Shown in pieces: positions 16,162 to 24,632 of a stretch of DNA of 36,281 nucleotides. The position numbers and the translations under genes are program-made. Every line of letters begins with the position of its first letter. The stretch's first letter is position 1. The notes below the pieces were generated by a model. That model made no database searches. It was not told the DNA's origin and worked only from the letters and a program-made list of their open reading frames with translations. The stretch covers positions 1 to 36,281 of the forward strand of contig JABJAB010000033.1 of the NCBI GenBank assembly GCA_018666235.1. Reading direction: 5' to 3'. Source of the stretch: Ilumatobacter sp. Its GTDB lineage: Bacteria; Actinomycetota; Acidimicrobiia; Acidimicrobiales; Ilumatobacteraceae.

Positions 16162-17160
16162 TCAGGCGGGGACAACGGCTGAGTCGAGCAGGACTCGAGA
16201 AGCCGTGCGCAACGCCTCGGTGGCCGGAGTATCAGCAAATCCGGCGACGGCATCTTCGGCCCGCTGCACGTATTCGCGAGCAGTTGCCATCGCCGATGCG
16301 ACACCTTCGTTCGAGCGGACGATCGTCAACGCTCTCTGCTGCTGAGCGTCGTCGAGCGGTGAGCCGAGCAGATCTGCGAGCTCGTCGGCCGCGGTGCTGT
16401 TGGTGGCCAAGGTGCGGAGCACGGGCAAGGTGTAGACGCCCTCAACCATGTCATGACCAGCGGGCTTGCCCAGCTGTTCATCGGTCGCGGTGACGTCAAG
16501 GATGTCGTCGACAATCTGGAAGACCATGCCGTAGGCGTTGCCAAAATCGGTCAGCGCATCGATGGTCACCCGGTCGTGCCCGGCGACGATGCCGCCAATG
16601 CGGGCAGCAGTGCCATAGAGCGAAGCGGTCTTGCCGTGGATCGAGGTGAAGTACGACGGCTCCGGACGGCTGACGTCATACGTGTGGCGCAACTCCGCGA
16701 TTTGGCCTTCGCACAACCACCCGATGGTGCGCGCCAGTAGGCCAGCAACTTCGGTGCCCAGCGACGCTGCGATTTCAGAGGCACGCGAGAGCAGAAAGTC
16801 GCCGGCGAGGATGGCTTGCAGGTTGCCCCACTTGGCATTGACCGTCTCGACGCCACGACGCGTGTCGGCCTCATCCATCACGTCGTCGTGATACAGCGAC
16901 CCGAGGTGGACGAGCTCACAGGAGACACCGCCTCGAACCGCATCTTCAGAGGCAACCACGCCGTTGATCTGGGCAGCGGCAACAGCGAGCACCGGACGTA
17001 AGCGCTTCCCGCCCGCCACGATGAGATGCGAGGCGATTTCGTTGAGATACGAGTCGGGCGTATGCACGGATTCGTGCATCGCTTTCTCGATCCGTTTGCG
17101 GTCGACATCCATTGCCGGCAGCGCAAGCAGCGGCGACGTGATGTTCTGCGGCTCTGACAC
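16162..17160 (-). CDS. Long-chain polyprenyl diphosphate synthase, probably for menaquinone side chain
   Basis: A 332-residue trans-prenyltransferase, the second in this window. Motifs are AGGKRLRPVL (49-58), LYHDDVMDEADTRRG (DDVMD at 92-96) and FQIVDDILDVTATDEQLGKP (DDILD at 218-222). The second motif differs from the IdsA protein and matches the group (IspB, HepB, GrcC) that makes C35-C50 chains for quinones. Residues following the first motif (small versus bulky) set chain length, but exact length cannot be read safely. GTG 17160 is chosen because it gives the normal N-terminus; ATG 17112 is the alternative. Its neighbours trkA and DUF1499 give no pathway context. Confidence 0.85.
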   Translation of the reverse strand: MSEPQNITSPLLALPAMDVDRKRIEKAMHESVHTPDSYLNEIASHLIVAGGKRLRPVLAVAAAQINGVVASEDAVRGGVSCELVHLGSLYHDDVMDEADTRRGVETVNAKWGNLQAILAGDFLLSRASEIAASLGTEVAGLLARTIGWLCEGQIAELRHTYDVSRPEPSYFTSIHGKTASLYGTAARIGGIVAGHDRVTIDALTDFGNAYGMVFQIVDDILDVTATDEQLGKPAGHDMVEGVYTLPVLRTLATNSTAADELADLLGSPLDDAQQQRALTIVRSNEGVASAMATAREYVQRAEDAVAGFADTPATEALRTASRVLLDSAVVPA

Positions 17161-17271
17161 GTCGTGCAGGTTACCGAGCGCGCGGGGAGTCAGCGATTTG
17201 TGCCGAACGCGTGTGGATCTTGCGCACAGACTGCGCAACCTCCACATGCCTTGACCTTGGCGGCCAGAACA

Positions 17272-17299
17272 TCAGGGAAGCGATCTCAGGAAAGCGATC
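17272..17299. repeat. 14-bp tandem repeat at the end of the DUF1499 gene
   Basis: TCAGGGAAGCGATC (17272-17285) is followed directly by TCAGGAAAGCGATC (17286-17299), one mismatch apart, and then by TCAGGGGAG, which contains the stop codon complement at 17300-17302. On the minus strand each unit starts after a TGA, so these look like local duplications of the gene end. Confidence 0.6.
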
Positions 17300-17770
17300 T
17301 CAGGGGAGTTGGTCGAGCCAGGCGGTGACCCGCTTCTTGTTCACACCGAGGTCGCTCTTGCCGAGCCGTGATCGCGAGAACACCGCCAAGGTGCTGGTGT
17401 CCGCATCGATCTCGATGAATTTGACCGAGATGTAGTCGGGAAATGCGAACAGCGCAGACGTTTGGACGTAGGTGACGAAACCACTCTCGGGTGAGCCGCC
17501 CACCACATCGACGCTCCCGCTCTCGCGAGCGACCCGGTCAAACGCCGCCGCAAGATCCTGTGTCGATGTCTCGAAAACTGGAGCCGCCCCATCAGCATCG
17601 ACATCGGAACCAGCCGGCACGACCCGAGACGAGTTCGGTGTCGAAGGCGTCGGCGCGGTGAGCGGATCGACGTGCCACACACCGGCATCGTGGTCGAGCC
17701 GTCGAATCATGACCGCAGCGATGACGACGACAGCGGCGAGTACTCCGAGAACAATCAGAACGAGACGCAT
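17300..17770 (-). CDS. DUF1499 domain membrane-anchored protein
   Basis: A 156-residue protein with one N-terminal membrane segment (about residues 3-22) and a soluble domain outside or at the membrane. The domain matches DUF1499: VTYVQTSALFAFPDYISVKF, then LAVFSRSRLGKSDLGVNKKR close to the C-terminus. The family is widespread but has no established biochemical role. A low-complexity linker (about 36-62, rich in proline, serine, threonine and aspartate) lies between anchor and domain. ATG 17770 has no Shine-Dalgarno sequence; CATGAT lies 6 bases upstream and could be a leaderless -10. It is followed by the 14-bp tandem repeats described separately. Confidence 0.82.
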   Translation of the reverse strand: MRLVLIVLGVLAAVVVIAAVMIRRLDHDAGVWHVDPLTAPTPSTPNSSRVVPAGSDVDADGAAPVFETSTQDLAAAFDRVARESGSVDVVGGSPESGFVTYVQTSALFAFPDYISVKFIEIDADTSTLAVFSRSRLGKSDLGVNKKRVTAWLDQLP

Positions 17771-17974
17771 TACCCGATCATGGCCCGCTCAGCGCAGGTT
17801 CATCGACATGCAGCTCATCGGCTCGCGTATTCCCAGAATTTGAGGAAAACCTGTCACGGCGCGCGATCGGGCACCGTGGCAGGTGGCCGGTAGGGTTGAC
17901 GCACAGGTTCCGAGCGCTGTTTCGCATCTCGCAGGCGGCGCTCATTGAGGGGCCCCTGAACGAAAGGGCAGCAG

Positions 17975-20590
17975 ATGTTCGAACGATTTACCGACCGAGC
18001 TCGACGAGTCGTTGTGCTCGCGCAAGAAGAAGCGCGGCTGCTCAACCACAGCTACATCGGAACCGAGCACATCCTGCTCGGCCTCATCCACGAAGGTGAG
18101 GGCGTCGCGGCGAAGGCCCTCGAGTCGCTCGGCATCAGCCTCGAAGCGGTGCGGAGCCAGGTTGAAGAGATCATCGGCCAGGGCGGCTCGTCGCCGTCGG
18201 GCCACATCCCCTTCACGCCGCGCGCCAAGAAGGTCCTCGAGCTGTCACTGCGCGAAGCACTGCAGCTCGGTCACAACTACATCGGAACCGAGCACATCCT
18301 GCTCGGTCTCATCCGCGAGGGTGAAGGCGTTGCCGCACAGGTGCTCGTCAAGCTCGGCGCCGATCTTTCACGTGTCCGCCAGCAGGTCATCCAGCTCCTC
18401 TCGGGTTACCAAGGCCCATCCGGCTCCACCGGCGGGAGCAGCGGTCGGACCGAAGGCGGCACGCCGGCAGCGGCAGGCGTTGGCAGCAAGGGCGGCGATG
18501 ACGACAAGGGCGCCAACTCTCAGATTCTCGACCAGTTCGGCCGCAACCTCACCGAGGCCGCGCGCCAGGGTGAACTCGACCCCGTGATCGGTCGCTCGAA
18601 AGAGCTCGAACGCACGATGCAGATTCTCTCGCGTCGCACCAAGAACAACCCGGTGCTCATTGGTGAGCCCGGAGTCGGCAAGACCGCGATCGTCGAGGGC
18701 CTCGCCCAGAAGATCGTCAACAACGACGTGCCCGACACGCTCACCAACAAGCAGCTCTACACGCTCGACCTCGGCTCGCTCGTGGCCGGCAGCCGCTACC
18801 GCGGTGACTTCGAAGAGCGCCTCAAGAAGGTGCTCAAAGAAATCAAGACCCGCGGCGACATCTTGCTGTTCATCGACGAGATCCACACCCTCGTCGGCGC
18901 CGGCGCCGCTGAAGGTGCCATCGATGCTGCGTCGATCCTCAAGCCGATGCTCGCCCGAGGCGAACTCCAAACCATCGGTGCCACCACCACCGACGAGTAC
19001 CGCAAGCACGTCGAGAAAGACGCCGCACTCGAGCGTCGCTTCCAGCCGATCAAGGTCGACGAGCCAACGCTCGCTCACACGATCGAGATCCTCAAGGGCA
19101 TCCGCGATCAGTACGAGTCGCACCACCGGGTCACCATCACCGACCAGGCCCTCGTCGCTGCTGCCAACCTCGCTGACCGCTACATCAGCGATCGGCACCT
19201 GCCCGACAAGGCCATCGACCTCATCGACGAGGCCGGCTCGCGTCTGCGCATCAAGCGCATGGCGACTCCGCCCGACCTGCGCGATCTCGAATTGAAGCTC
19301 AACGAAGTGCAGGAAGCCAAGAAGACCGCTGTCGAAGAGCAGCAGTTCGAAGAGGCCGGCCGTCTGCGCGACGAAGAGAAGAAGCTCCTCGAAGAGAAGG
19401 CCGAGAAGGAGACCGAGGTCAAGGCCTCCGGCGTCGACCTGTTCGACGAGGTCGACGAAGAAGCGGTCGCCGAAGTGCTCTCGCTGTGGACCGGTATCCC
19501 CGTCTACAAGCTCACCGAAGAAGAGACCGAGCGTCTCCTCAAAATGGAAGACGAGCTGCACAAGCGGATCATCGGCCAAGAGAACGCTGTGGCCGCCGTA
19601 TCGCAGTCGATCCGCCGGACGCGCGCCGGCCTCAAGGACCCCAAGCGTCCGTCGGGCTCGTTCATCTTCCTCGGCCCCACCGGTGTCGGCAAGACCGAGC
19701 TCGCCAAGACCCTCACCGAGTTCCTGTTCGGTGACGACGACGCGCTGATCACGCTCGACATGTCCGAGTACATGGAAAAGCACACGGTCAGCCGCCTCGT
19801 CGGTTCGCCTCCCGGCTACGTCGGGTACGAAGAGGGCGGCCAGCTGACCGAAGCCGTGCGCCGCAAGCCGTTCTCCGTCGTGCTGTTCGATGAGATCGAA
19901 AAGGCCCACCCCGACGTGTTCAACACGTTGCTGCAGATTCTCGAAGAGGGTCGCCTCACCGACAGCCAAGGTCGCTCGGTCGACTTCCGCAACACGGTGT
20001 TGATCATGACATCAAACCTCGGTACCCAGGATCTACGCAAGGCCAACCTCGGCTTCACCACCGACGATTCGGCCATGAGCTACGAGCGGATGAAGGAAAA
20101 AGTCAACGACTCGCTCAAGAACCACTTCCGTCCCGAGTTCCTCAACCGCATCGACGAGACCATCGTGTTCCACGAACTGTCTCGTGACGAGGTGCTCCAG
20201 ATGGTCGACCTGCAACTCGTGCGGCTCACGGCTCAGCTCGAAGGCCAGGGTCTCGGCATCGAGGTCAAACAAGCTGCAAAGGAACTGCTCGCCGAAGTGG
20301 GCTACGACCCGCAGCTCGGTGGCCGTCCGTTGCGTCGTGCGATCCAGCGCCACATCGAAGACTCGCTGTCCGAGAAGCTGCTCTACAAGGAGTTCTCGGC
20401 GGGCGAGATCATCGTCGTTGATGCCGAGGACGATCCCGAGCGCGGTGAGGGCAAGAAGAAGTTCGTGTTCACCTCGGTTGAGGGCTTTGTCCCTCCGGCG
20501 TCGGTCGAGCTCGAGATGACCGCGACCGAGAAGCCGGTTCCGCCGGTGACGGGCGAAGGCGAACTGCCGCCGCCCGAAGCAGCTGAGTGA
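17975..20590 (+). CDS. clpC: ATP-dependent Clp protease ATP-binding subunit ClpC
   Basis: An 871-residue Hsp100 unfoldase. The N-terminal double Clp repeat is visible as two similar segments, both with NYIGTEHILLGLI-type sequence (about 24-37 and 100-112). The first AAA domain has GEPGVGKTAIVEGL (Walker A, about 229) and FIDEIHTLVGAG (Walker B). A UVR-like middle segment EEQQFEEAGRLRDEEKK is near 450-468, and the second AAA domain has GPTGVGKTELAK (about 567). A linker rich in glycine and serine follows the N-domain. ClpC unfolds substrates and feeds them to ClpP. The spacing to the start is AAAGGG about 8-13 bases before ATG 17975. A TTGACG near 17896 may be part of its promoter, but no convincing -10 follows it. 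Confidence 0.97.
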   Translation: MFERFTDRARRVVVLAQEEARLLNHSYIGTEHILLGLIHEGEGVAAKALESLGISLEAVRSQVEEIIGQGGSSPSGHIPFTPRAKKVLELSLREALQLGHNYIGTEHILLGLIREGEGVAAQVLVKLGADLSRVRQQVIQLLSGYQGPSGSTGGSSGRTEGGTPAAAGVGSKGGDDDKGANSQILDQFGRNLTEAARQGELDPVIGRSKELERTMQILSRRTKNNPVLIGEPGVGKTAIVEGLAQKIVNNDVPDTLTNKQLYTLDLGSLVAGSRYRGDFEERLKKVLKEIKTRGDILLFIDEIHTLVGAGAAEGAIDAASILKPMLARGELQTIGATTTDEYRKHVEKDAALERRFQPIKVDEPTLAHTIEILKGIRDQYESHHRVTITDQALVAAANLADRYISDRHLPDKAIDLIDEAGSRLRIKRMATPPDLRDLELKLNEVQEAKKTAVEEQQFEEAGRLRDEEKKLLEEKAEKETEVKASGVDLFDEVDEEAVAEVLSLWTGIPVYKLTEEETERLLKMEDELHKRIIGQENAVAAVSQSIRRTRAGLKDPKRPSGSFIFLGPTGVGKTELAKTLTEFLFGDDDALITLDMSEYMEKHTVSRLVGSPPGYVGYEEGGQLTEAVRRKPFSVVLFDEIEKAHPDVFNTLLQILEEGRLTDSQGRSVDFRNTVLIMTSNLGTQDLRKANLGFTTDDSAMSYERMKEKVNDSLKNHFRPEFLNRIDETIVFHELSRDEVLQMVDLQLVRLTAQLEGQGLGIEVKQAAKELLAEVGYDPQLGGRPLRRAIQRHIEDSLSEKLLYKEFSAGEIIVVDAEDDPERGEGKKKFVFTSVEGFVPPASVELEMTATEKPVPPVTGEGELPPPEAAE

Positions 20591-20702
20591 TCAGCTGATC
20601 TTCTCGATCGTCACGATCTGGTCGAACGCGCGGCCACGCAATCAATGAATCCATGGCCCGTGCCGCAGCGCGGACCATCGGCCCCGTCATAATGGCGGGA
20701 TC

Positions 20703-21509
20703 ATGGATCGGGTGATCACGCGGCTCGTCGCACTTCTCGCATGCGCCGTTGCTCTCGCTGCGTGCCAACTCGACGTCACGGTTGATGTCGTCGTCGAATC
20801 TGATGGAACAGGACAGATCGCCGTCACGGTGCTTGCCGATCAAGACGTCCTTGATCAGGTCCCGACGCTCGTCGACGACCTGGTCCTCGACGATGTCATC
20901 GAGGCCGGCTGGTCGATTGACGGACCTCGTGCGCCCGATGACGGCAGTGGCGGGCTGTTCCTCCAGATGACCCATCCGTTCCGCTCGCAAGGCGAAGCGA
21001 CCAATCTGTTGCAGAGTCTCGGACCACCCTTCACGCAGATGGAACTCGGTCGGGGAACCAACGGCGATATCACCACCAACCAACTCAGTGGTCGTCTCGT
21101 GCTCAGCGGCTTTGATGACTTCGCCGATGCAGACCTCGTCGCTTCGGTTGGGGGTCAGCCGTTCGCCGACGAGATCGCCGCGAGCGGAGCAACCCCAGCC
21201 GACTCGTTCAATGTGACACTCCAGGCGCTCTTGCCGGGCGTGATCAAAAGCGAGCAGACCAATGTGGAACCGGACGCGAACGGAATCCTCACCTGGGAGC
21301 TGCCCGACAATGGCTCTGCGGCCCTGATCCTCGCTCAATCGACGCAGCAGCCCGGTGAGGGCCAGCGTTGGGCACGCCCGCTCTCGATTCTGGCGCTCAT
21401 TGCACTCGTGGCATGGGTGAGCTTCATGACGATCTTCATCGGCTATGTCACCGTCGCGCGATTCCGTCGAGCCCGGGCGTACAAGCACCGCCACCTCGGC
21501 GAGCAGTAA
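20703..21509 (+). CDS. LppM-like lipoprotein with C-terminal membrane anchor
   Basis: A 268-residue exported protein. A lipoprotein signal peptide ends in LAAC (Cys21). A beta-rich extracellular domain begins QLDVTVDVVVESDGTGQIAVTVL, and a C-terminal membrane segment (about 225-250) is followed by a basic cytoplasmic tail. This layout (lipobox, DUF3153-type domain, single terminal helix) is that of mycobacterial LppM, a protein linked to phagosome function in pathogens; its role in other actinobacteria is unknown. CATAAT at 20688-20693 lies 9 bases before the ATG and may be the -10 element. It follows clpC after 112 bases and is convergent with the PhyH gene. Confidence 0.7.
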   Translation: MDRVITRLVALLACAVALAACQLDVTVDVVVESDGTGQIAVTVLADQDVLDQVPTLVDDLVLDDVIEAGWSIDGPRAPDDGSGGLFLQMTHPFRSQGEATNLLQSLGPPFTQMELGRGTNGDITTNQLSGRLVLSGFDDFADADLVASVGGQPFADEIAASGATPADSFNVTLQALLPGVIKSEQTNVEPDANGILTWELPDNGSAALILAQSTQQPGEGQRWARPLSILALIALVAWVSFMTIFIGYVTVARFRRARAYKHRHLGEQ

Positions 21510-21545
21510 CCCATCCCCGCGTGAGCGGCGGTGGTGGCAGATGCT

Positions 21546-22544
21546 CTAGGTCCTGTTGGGCAGCGGCTTGACCACGTACCCGGCCGGCAGTTGCTCGGAG
21601 GAGTCCATGACACTCAGACGCGTCAGATGTTGTGCGTGTTCAGACAACTTCTTGTGATCGGCGTACGTGATTCCTGGGATCATCGGTTCGCGGAACCACG
21701 GCGCGTAGAACTCGAGGTTGGGAATGGCCCGCAGCTCGTCAGACAGGTTGGGCGTGCCGCCGTGCCAGGCCCGCACGTCACGGATCTGAATCGCACCGGC
21801 GGGCGCCGGGCACGCAGTACTGAGACGCATCCACTCGGGTTCTTCGTCCAGCGTGGGAATCGGAGCACGGGAGTGCTGGGAGCCTGGAATCTGGCGGGTG
21901 GGCCCGTTCAGCGCCGTTTGATCGAACGGCAAGAAGTTCACGCACACATACGGGCAGGGAAGGTCGCGTAACGTCAAGAAGCCGCGTGGATCGTGGAACG
22001 CACTGAACGGTGTGTTCCCGTCCGGCGCGAAGTCACGAATGTCGGAATGCAACGGCTGGTACTCGATCGCGCCGGGGAGACAGAAGTCGCCGCTCGCTGA
22101 GCGGAGCAGGTAATCGGACGACTCGAAGATCGCGGTGACGATCGGTGTGACCGTCGGGAGATCGACAAGCATCTGCCACTCGGGCCGATGCAACATGCTG
22201 CGGGTGACGCTGGAACCTCCGAACGAGTAGCGGTGCGATCCACGGTTACCGCCGCGTTCGCTGTCGTGCGCCACGATCTCGTCGACAACCTCGACCACTC
22301 CATTGCGGAGGAACTCGGTCTGGTCGGGGCTGAGCGCATCACCGACGAGGACGAAGCCATCGCGCCGGAAAATCTTGACGGCACGCTCGATCTCAGACGG
22401 GTCGAGAATCTCGACATCCCGGAGCCCATTATTGGCCCCGAGATACTCGCGTTGCTGCACAACCTCTGGTGCGTTTCGGTCGGTGCCGTGCCATCCGAGC
22501 TCGGCGTGGCGTTCGACTGACTTGGTTTCATTGCTGTTCGACAT
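21546..22544 (-). CDS. PhyH family Fe(II)/2-oxoglutarate dioxygenase
   Basis: A 332-residue member of the phytanoyl-CoA dioxygenase family. The iron ligands appear as HSD (His166, Asp168) in YQPLHSDIRDF and a distal His261 in RAWHGGTPN. The 2-oxoglutarate-binding arginine is probably Arg272 in DELRAIPN. GPTRQIPGSQH (214-224) is the usual family segment. These enzymes hydroxylate or halogenate varied small molecules; the substrate cannot be told here. AAGGAGAC 5-12 bases before ATG 22544 is a strong ribosome binding site. The gene follows the aldo/keto reductase after 27 bases and is probably in one transcript with it, suggesting two oxidative steps on a common substrate. Confidence 0.85.
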   Translation of the reverse strand: MSNSNETKSVERHAELGWHGTDRNAPEVVQQREYLGANNGLRDVEILDPSEIERAVKIFRRDGFVLVGDALSPDQTEFLRNGVVEVVDEIVAHDSERGGNRGSHRYSFGGSSVTRSMLHRPEWQMLVDLPTVTPIVTAIFESSDYLLRSASGDFCLPGAIEYQPLHSDIRDFAPDGNTPFSAFHDPRGFLTLRDLPCPYVCVNFLPFDQTALNGPTRQIPGSQHSRAPIPTLDEEPEWMRLSTACPAPAGAIQIRDVRAWHGGTPNLSDELRAIPNLEFYAPWFREPMIPGITYADHKKLSEHAQHLTRLSVMDSSEQLPAGYVVKPLPNRT

Positions 22545-22571
22545 TGGCGTCTCCTTCTTTCGGTCCAGGTG

Positions 22572-23540
22572 TCACCACGCGTAGGCCTCGGGCGCCGGGC
22601 CCGGACCTGGGAAGATCGCATCGATGCGATCGAGAACGTCGCGTGAGAGTTCAATCGAGGTGGCATGCAGCGCTCCATCCAACTGCGCGATGGTGCGCGG
22701 CCCGACGATCGGCGCCGTCACAGCGGGCTGGTGCAACAGCCAGGCGATGCCGACATCGCTGGGCCGTTCGCCCAGGTCCGCACACAGTGCCTCCCATTGT
22801 TCGAGTTGTGGTCGGAGCGAAGCAACTCGACGCTGCATGTCGGCTGACCCTCGGCGGCCAGTGTCGCCACCGGACAACACGCCGGCCAAGATGCCGCCGC
22901 CGAGCGGGCTCCATGGCAGCAGGCCGAGCCCGTACGACTCACAAGCAGGAATGACCTCGAGCTCAATCGTTCGCTCGGTCAGGTTGTACAGGCTCTGTTC
23001 GGACACCAACCCGAGAAAGTGACGGGAGCGCGCTGCCTCGTTGGCCTGAGCGACGGTCCAACCGGCGAAGTTGCTGGAGCCGACGTAGATGATTTTGCCT
23101 TGCGCCACCAGGGTCTCCATGGCCTGCCACACCTCGTCCCACGGCGCAGCCCGGTCGAGATGATGCATTTGGTACAGATCGATGTGGTCGGTCTGCAGTC
23201 GACGCAGACTGGCATCGCACGCCAACCGGATGTTGCGAGCGGACAGCCCACGATCGTTTGGCCGGTCCGACATCGGCTCATACAACTTGGTCGCCAGCAC
23301 GATCTGCTCACGGCGGTCACCGCCCTGTGCGAGCCAGCTGCCGATGATGGTCTCCGTGGCGCCCACCCCGGTGCTTCCGCCGTATTGATTCGCCGTGTCG
23401 ACGAAGTTCACGCCATTTTCAAGCGCCCGATCGAGAATGGCGAACGACTCGGGCTCGGACGTCGTCGGACCGAAGTTCATGGTCCCGAGGCACACTTCGC
23501 TCACCTGCAAAGCAGTTCGGCCCAGTCGTCGATATCGCAT
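22572..23540 (-). CDS. Aldo/keto reductase
   Basis: A 322-residue NADPH-dependent oxidoreductase with the (beta/alpha)8 barrel pattern. The catalytic tetrad is visible: Asp48 and Tyr53 in FVDTANQYGG, Lys85 in ATKLYEP, and His126 in DLYQMHHLD. The cofactor-binding end has PIVGPRTIAQLDGAL. It is of the type close to YajO/AKR12-13, with broad carbonyl substrates. AGGAGA lies 7-12 bases before ATG 23540. It is preceded by a 131-base gap that carries a candidate operator, and it is followed by the PhyH gene. The TetR gene upstream on the same strand is the obvious candidate regulator. Confidence 0.88.
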   Translation of the reverse strand: MRYRRLGRTALQVSEVCLGTMNFGPTTSEPESFAILDRALENGVNFVDTANQYGGSTGVGATETIIGSWLAQGGDRREQIVLATKLYEPMSDRPNDRGLSARNIRLACDASLRRLQTDHIDLYQMHHLDRAAPWDEVWQAMETLVAQGKIIYVGSSNFAGWTVAQANEAARSRHFLGLVSEQSLYNLTERTIELEVIPACESYGLGLLPWSPLGGGILAGVLSGGDTGRRGSADMQRRVASLRPQLEQWEALCADLGERPSDVGIAWLLHQPAVTAPIVGPRTIAQLDGALHATSIELSRDVLDRIDAIFPGPGPAPEAYAW

Positions 23541-23596
23541 GGTGATCTCCTGGTGCTCTCATCGTGGCGCGGACCATCTGAGGTCGGCGGTCAACG

Positions 23597-23618
23597 CTAT
23601 TGACAGAATATCCAATAG
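23597..23618. promoter_or_regulatory. Candidate TetR operator over the aldo/keto reductase promoter
   Basis: CTATTG (23597-23602) and CAATAG (23613-23618) form an inverted repeat with a 10-base spacer. On the minus strand a possible -10, TATTCT (23605-23610), lies inside the spacer, with a weak -35 TTGCTG 17 bases upstream. A repressor bound here would block the promoter of the reductase-PhyH pair. The link to the neighbouring TetR protein is inference from position. Confidence 0.42.
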
Positions 23619-23671
23619 TGAGTCTGGCAGCAAGGTCGAACTCTCCGGGCGCCCCGATCCTGAGGCGATGC

Positions 23672-24331
23672 TTACTCCGAGGCGATTGCATCATCGGCTG
23701 CGAGGAGTTGGTCGAGGCCAGCACGGCACGTGAGGAAAAAGACCGTTTCGATGGCCTCCCGAGATGCCTGCCCGCGAGCGATCAGACTCCACATCACATG
23801 ACTCGGGGCATTGACGAGCGCTGAGAACACCAGGGCACGGTCCTTGTCAACACCCATCGCCTCGACCAGCCGAGCCCACCACTCGATGTTGTCCTGCTCC
23901 ACGCGCTTGCGCACCTCTGAAATCGAGGATTCCAACACCGGCTCAGATTGGAGCCGATGAAAGAGGAGGCCGCTGCTCTCCACCTGGTCGAAGAACCAGC
24001 GGGTGTTCGACACAACCCGATCGTCGAACAACTCACGCAATGAGCCCGACCCGACGAGCTCCTCGTGGGGTGGCATGGCCTCCACCTTCCACAACGCCGC
24101 GACCTCATTCCACAGCGCGTCCACCAGACCCGCCCGGTTGCTGAAGTACGTGTAGACCAGACCGCGTGACACGCCCGCTTCGGCTGCGACCGATTCCATC
24201 GACAGCGCGCCAACACCGTTCTCCTCGACGATCACTCGCGACACGTCAAGCAGATGCCGGCGTCGATCCTCGGGGGACAAACGGGCACCCATCATCGTTG
24301 CGACTGCCGGAGCGGCTGATGCGGGATCCAT
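23672..24331 (-). CDS. TetR family transcriptional regulator
   Basis: A 219-residue protein. The N-terminal helix-turn-helix is SMESVAAEAGVSRGLVYTYF (about residues 44-63), with an alpha-helical ligand and dimerisation domain after it. The C-terminal domain has no recognisable ligand signature. It lies upstream of the aldo/keto reductase on the same strand, and its start is 301 bases from the divergent ABC transporter gene, so it could control either or both. CAGAAT, 8 bases before ATG 24331, may be a leaderless -10. The ligand is unknown. Confidence 0.9.
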   Translation of the reverse strand: MDPASAAPAVATMMGARLSPEDRRRHLLDVSRVIVEENGVGALSMESVAAEAGVSRGLVYTYFSNRAGLVDALWNEVAALWKVEAMPPHEELVGSGSLRELFDDRVVSNTRWFFDQVESSGLLFHRLQSEPVLESSISEVRKRVEQDNIEWWARLVEAMGVDKDRALVFSALVNAPSHVMWSLIARGQASREAIETVFFLTCRAGLDQLLAADDAIASE

Positions 24332-24384
24332 GGGCCCTTATTCTGCCGTCTCCGCGACGGGCAAGCGAACACTTTCGAACATTG

Positions 24385-24413
24385 TTGACACAAAGTGCAA
24401 GAGAGGCAATGAT
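24385..24413 (+). promoter_or_regulatory. Promoter of the ABC transporter operon (candidate)
   Basis: A perfect -35 TTGACA (24385-24390), 17 bases of spacer and a -10 AATGAT (24408-24413) lie between the divergent TetR and binding-protein genes. Transcription would start near 24420 and give a leader of about 210 bases before GTG 24633. Confidence 0.5.
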
Positions 24414-24566
24414 GTGATCGGTTATGCACCGGAGGGCCGTGAGGGGGAAGAATTCGCGTCACCACGTCGGAGGGTTCGCCTGACGACACCGGGGTTCCGT
24501 TTCACGATGCAGCTCGATGTTCCGCGCAGGGACTGAGTGCTGCAACGAACAGCAGAACAAGCACCG

Positions 24567-24582
24567 GCTCGCGATCGCGAGC
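24567..24582. promoter_or_regulatory. Perfect palindrome in the transporter leader
   Basis: GCTCGCGATCGCGAGC is a perfect 16-base palindrome in the leader. Regulators of the LacI family often bind palindromes of this length near carbohydrate transporter genes, but the centre is AT and not the usual CG, so the regulator family is not assigned. Confidence 0.4.
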
Positions 24583-24594
24583 AGGGGGAGAAAC

Positions 24595-24613
24595 GGTGGC
24601 GACAATCGCCACC
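24595..24613 (+). promoter_or_regulatory. Hairpin just before the binding-protein ribosome binding site
   Basis: GGTGGCGA (24595-24602) pairs perfectly with TCGCCACC (24606-24613) around a CAA loop. It ends 6 bases before the GAAGGAG ribosome binding site (24620-24626). It could modulate translation or mRNA decay, or be part of a protein-binding site. Confidence 0.45.
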
Positions 24614-24632
24614 ATCACTGAAGGAGCACACT

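Noticed and set aside
16154..16183. Nine-codon frame after a good GGAGGA site
   Set aside because: It is extremely short, has no sign of conservation and overlaps the end of the prenyl synthase gene on the other strand.
17896..17924. TTGACG as a -35 of a clpC promoter
   Set aside because: No acceptable -10 lies 16-19 bases downstream (GTTTCG at the expected place), so I did not list it as a feature.
18368..19969. 533-codon open frame on the minus strand inside clpC
   Set aside because: It is antisense to clpC, whose motifs are all intact. Its amino-acid content follows from GC-rich codon bias of the sense strand and shows no family motif.
20589..20600. GATCAGCTGATC palindrome at the end of clpC
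   Set aside because: It has only 12 bases without a loop or T-tract, and starts inside the stop codon. It is too short to call a terminator or operator.
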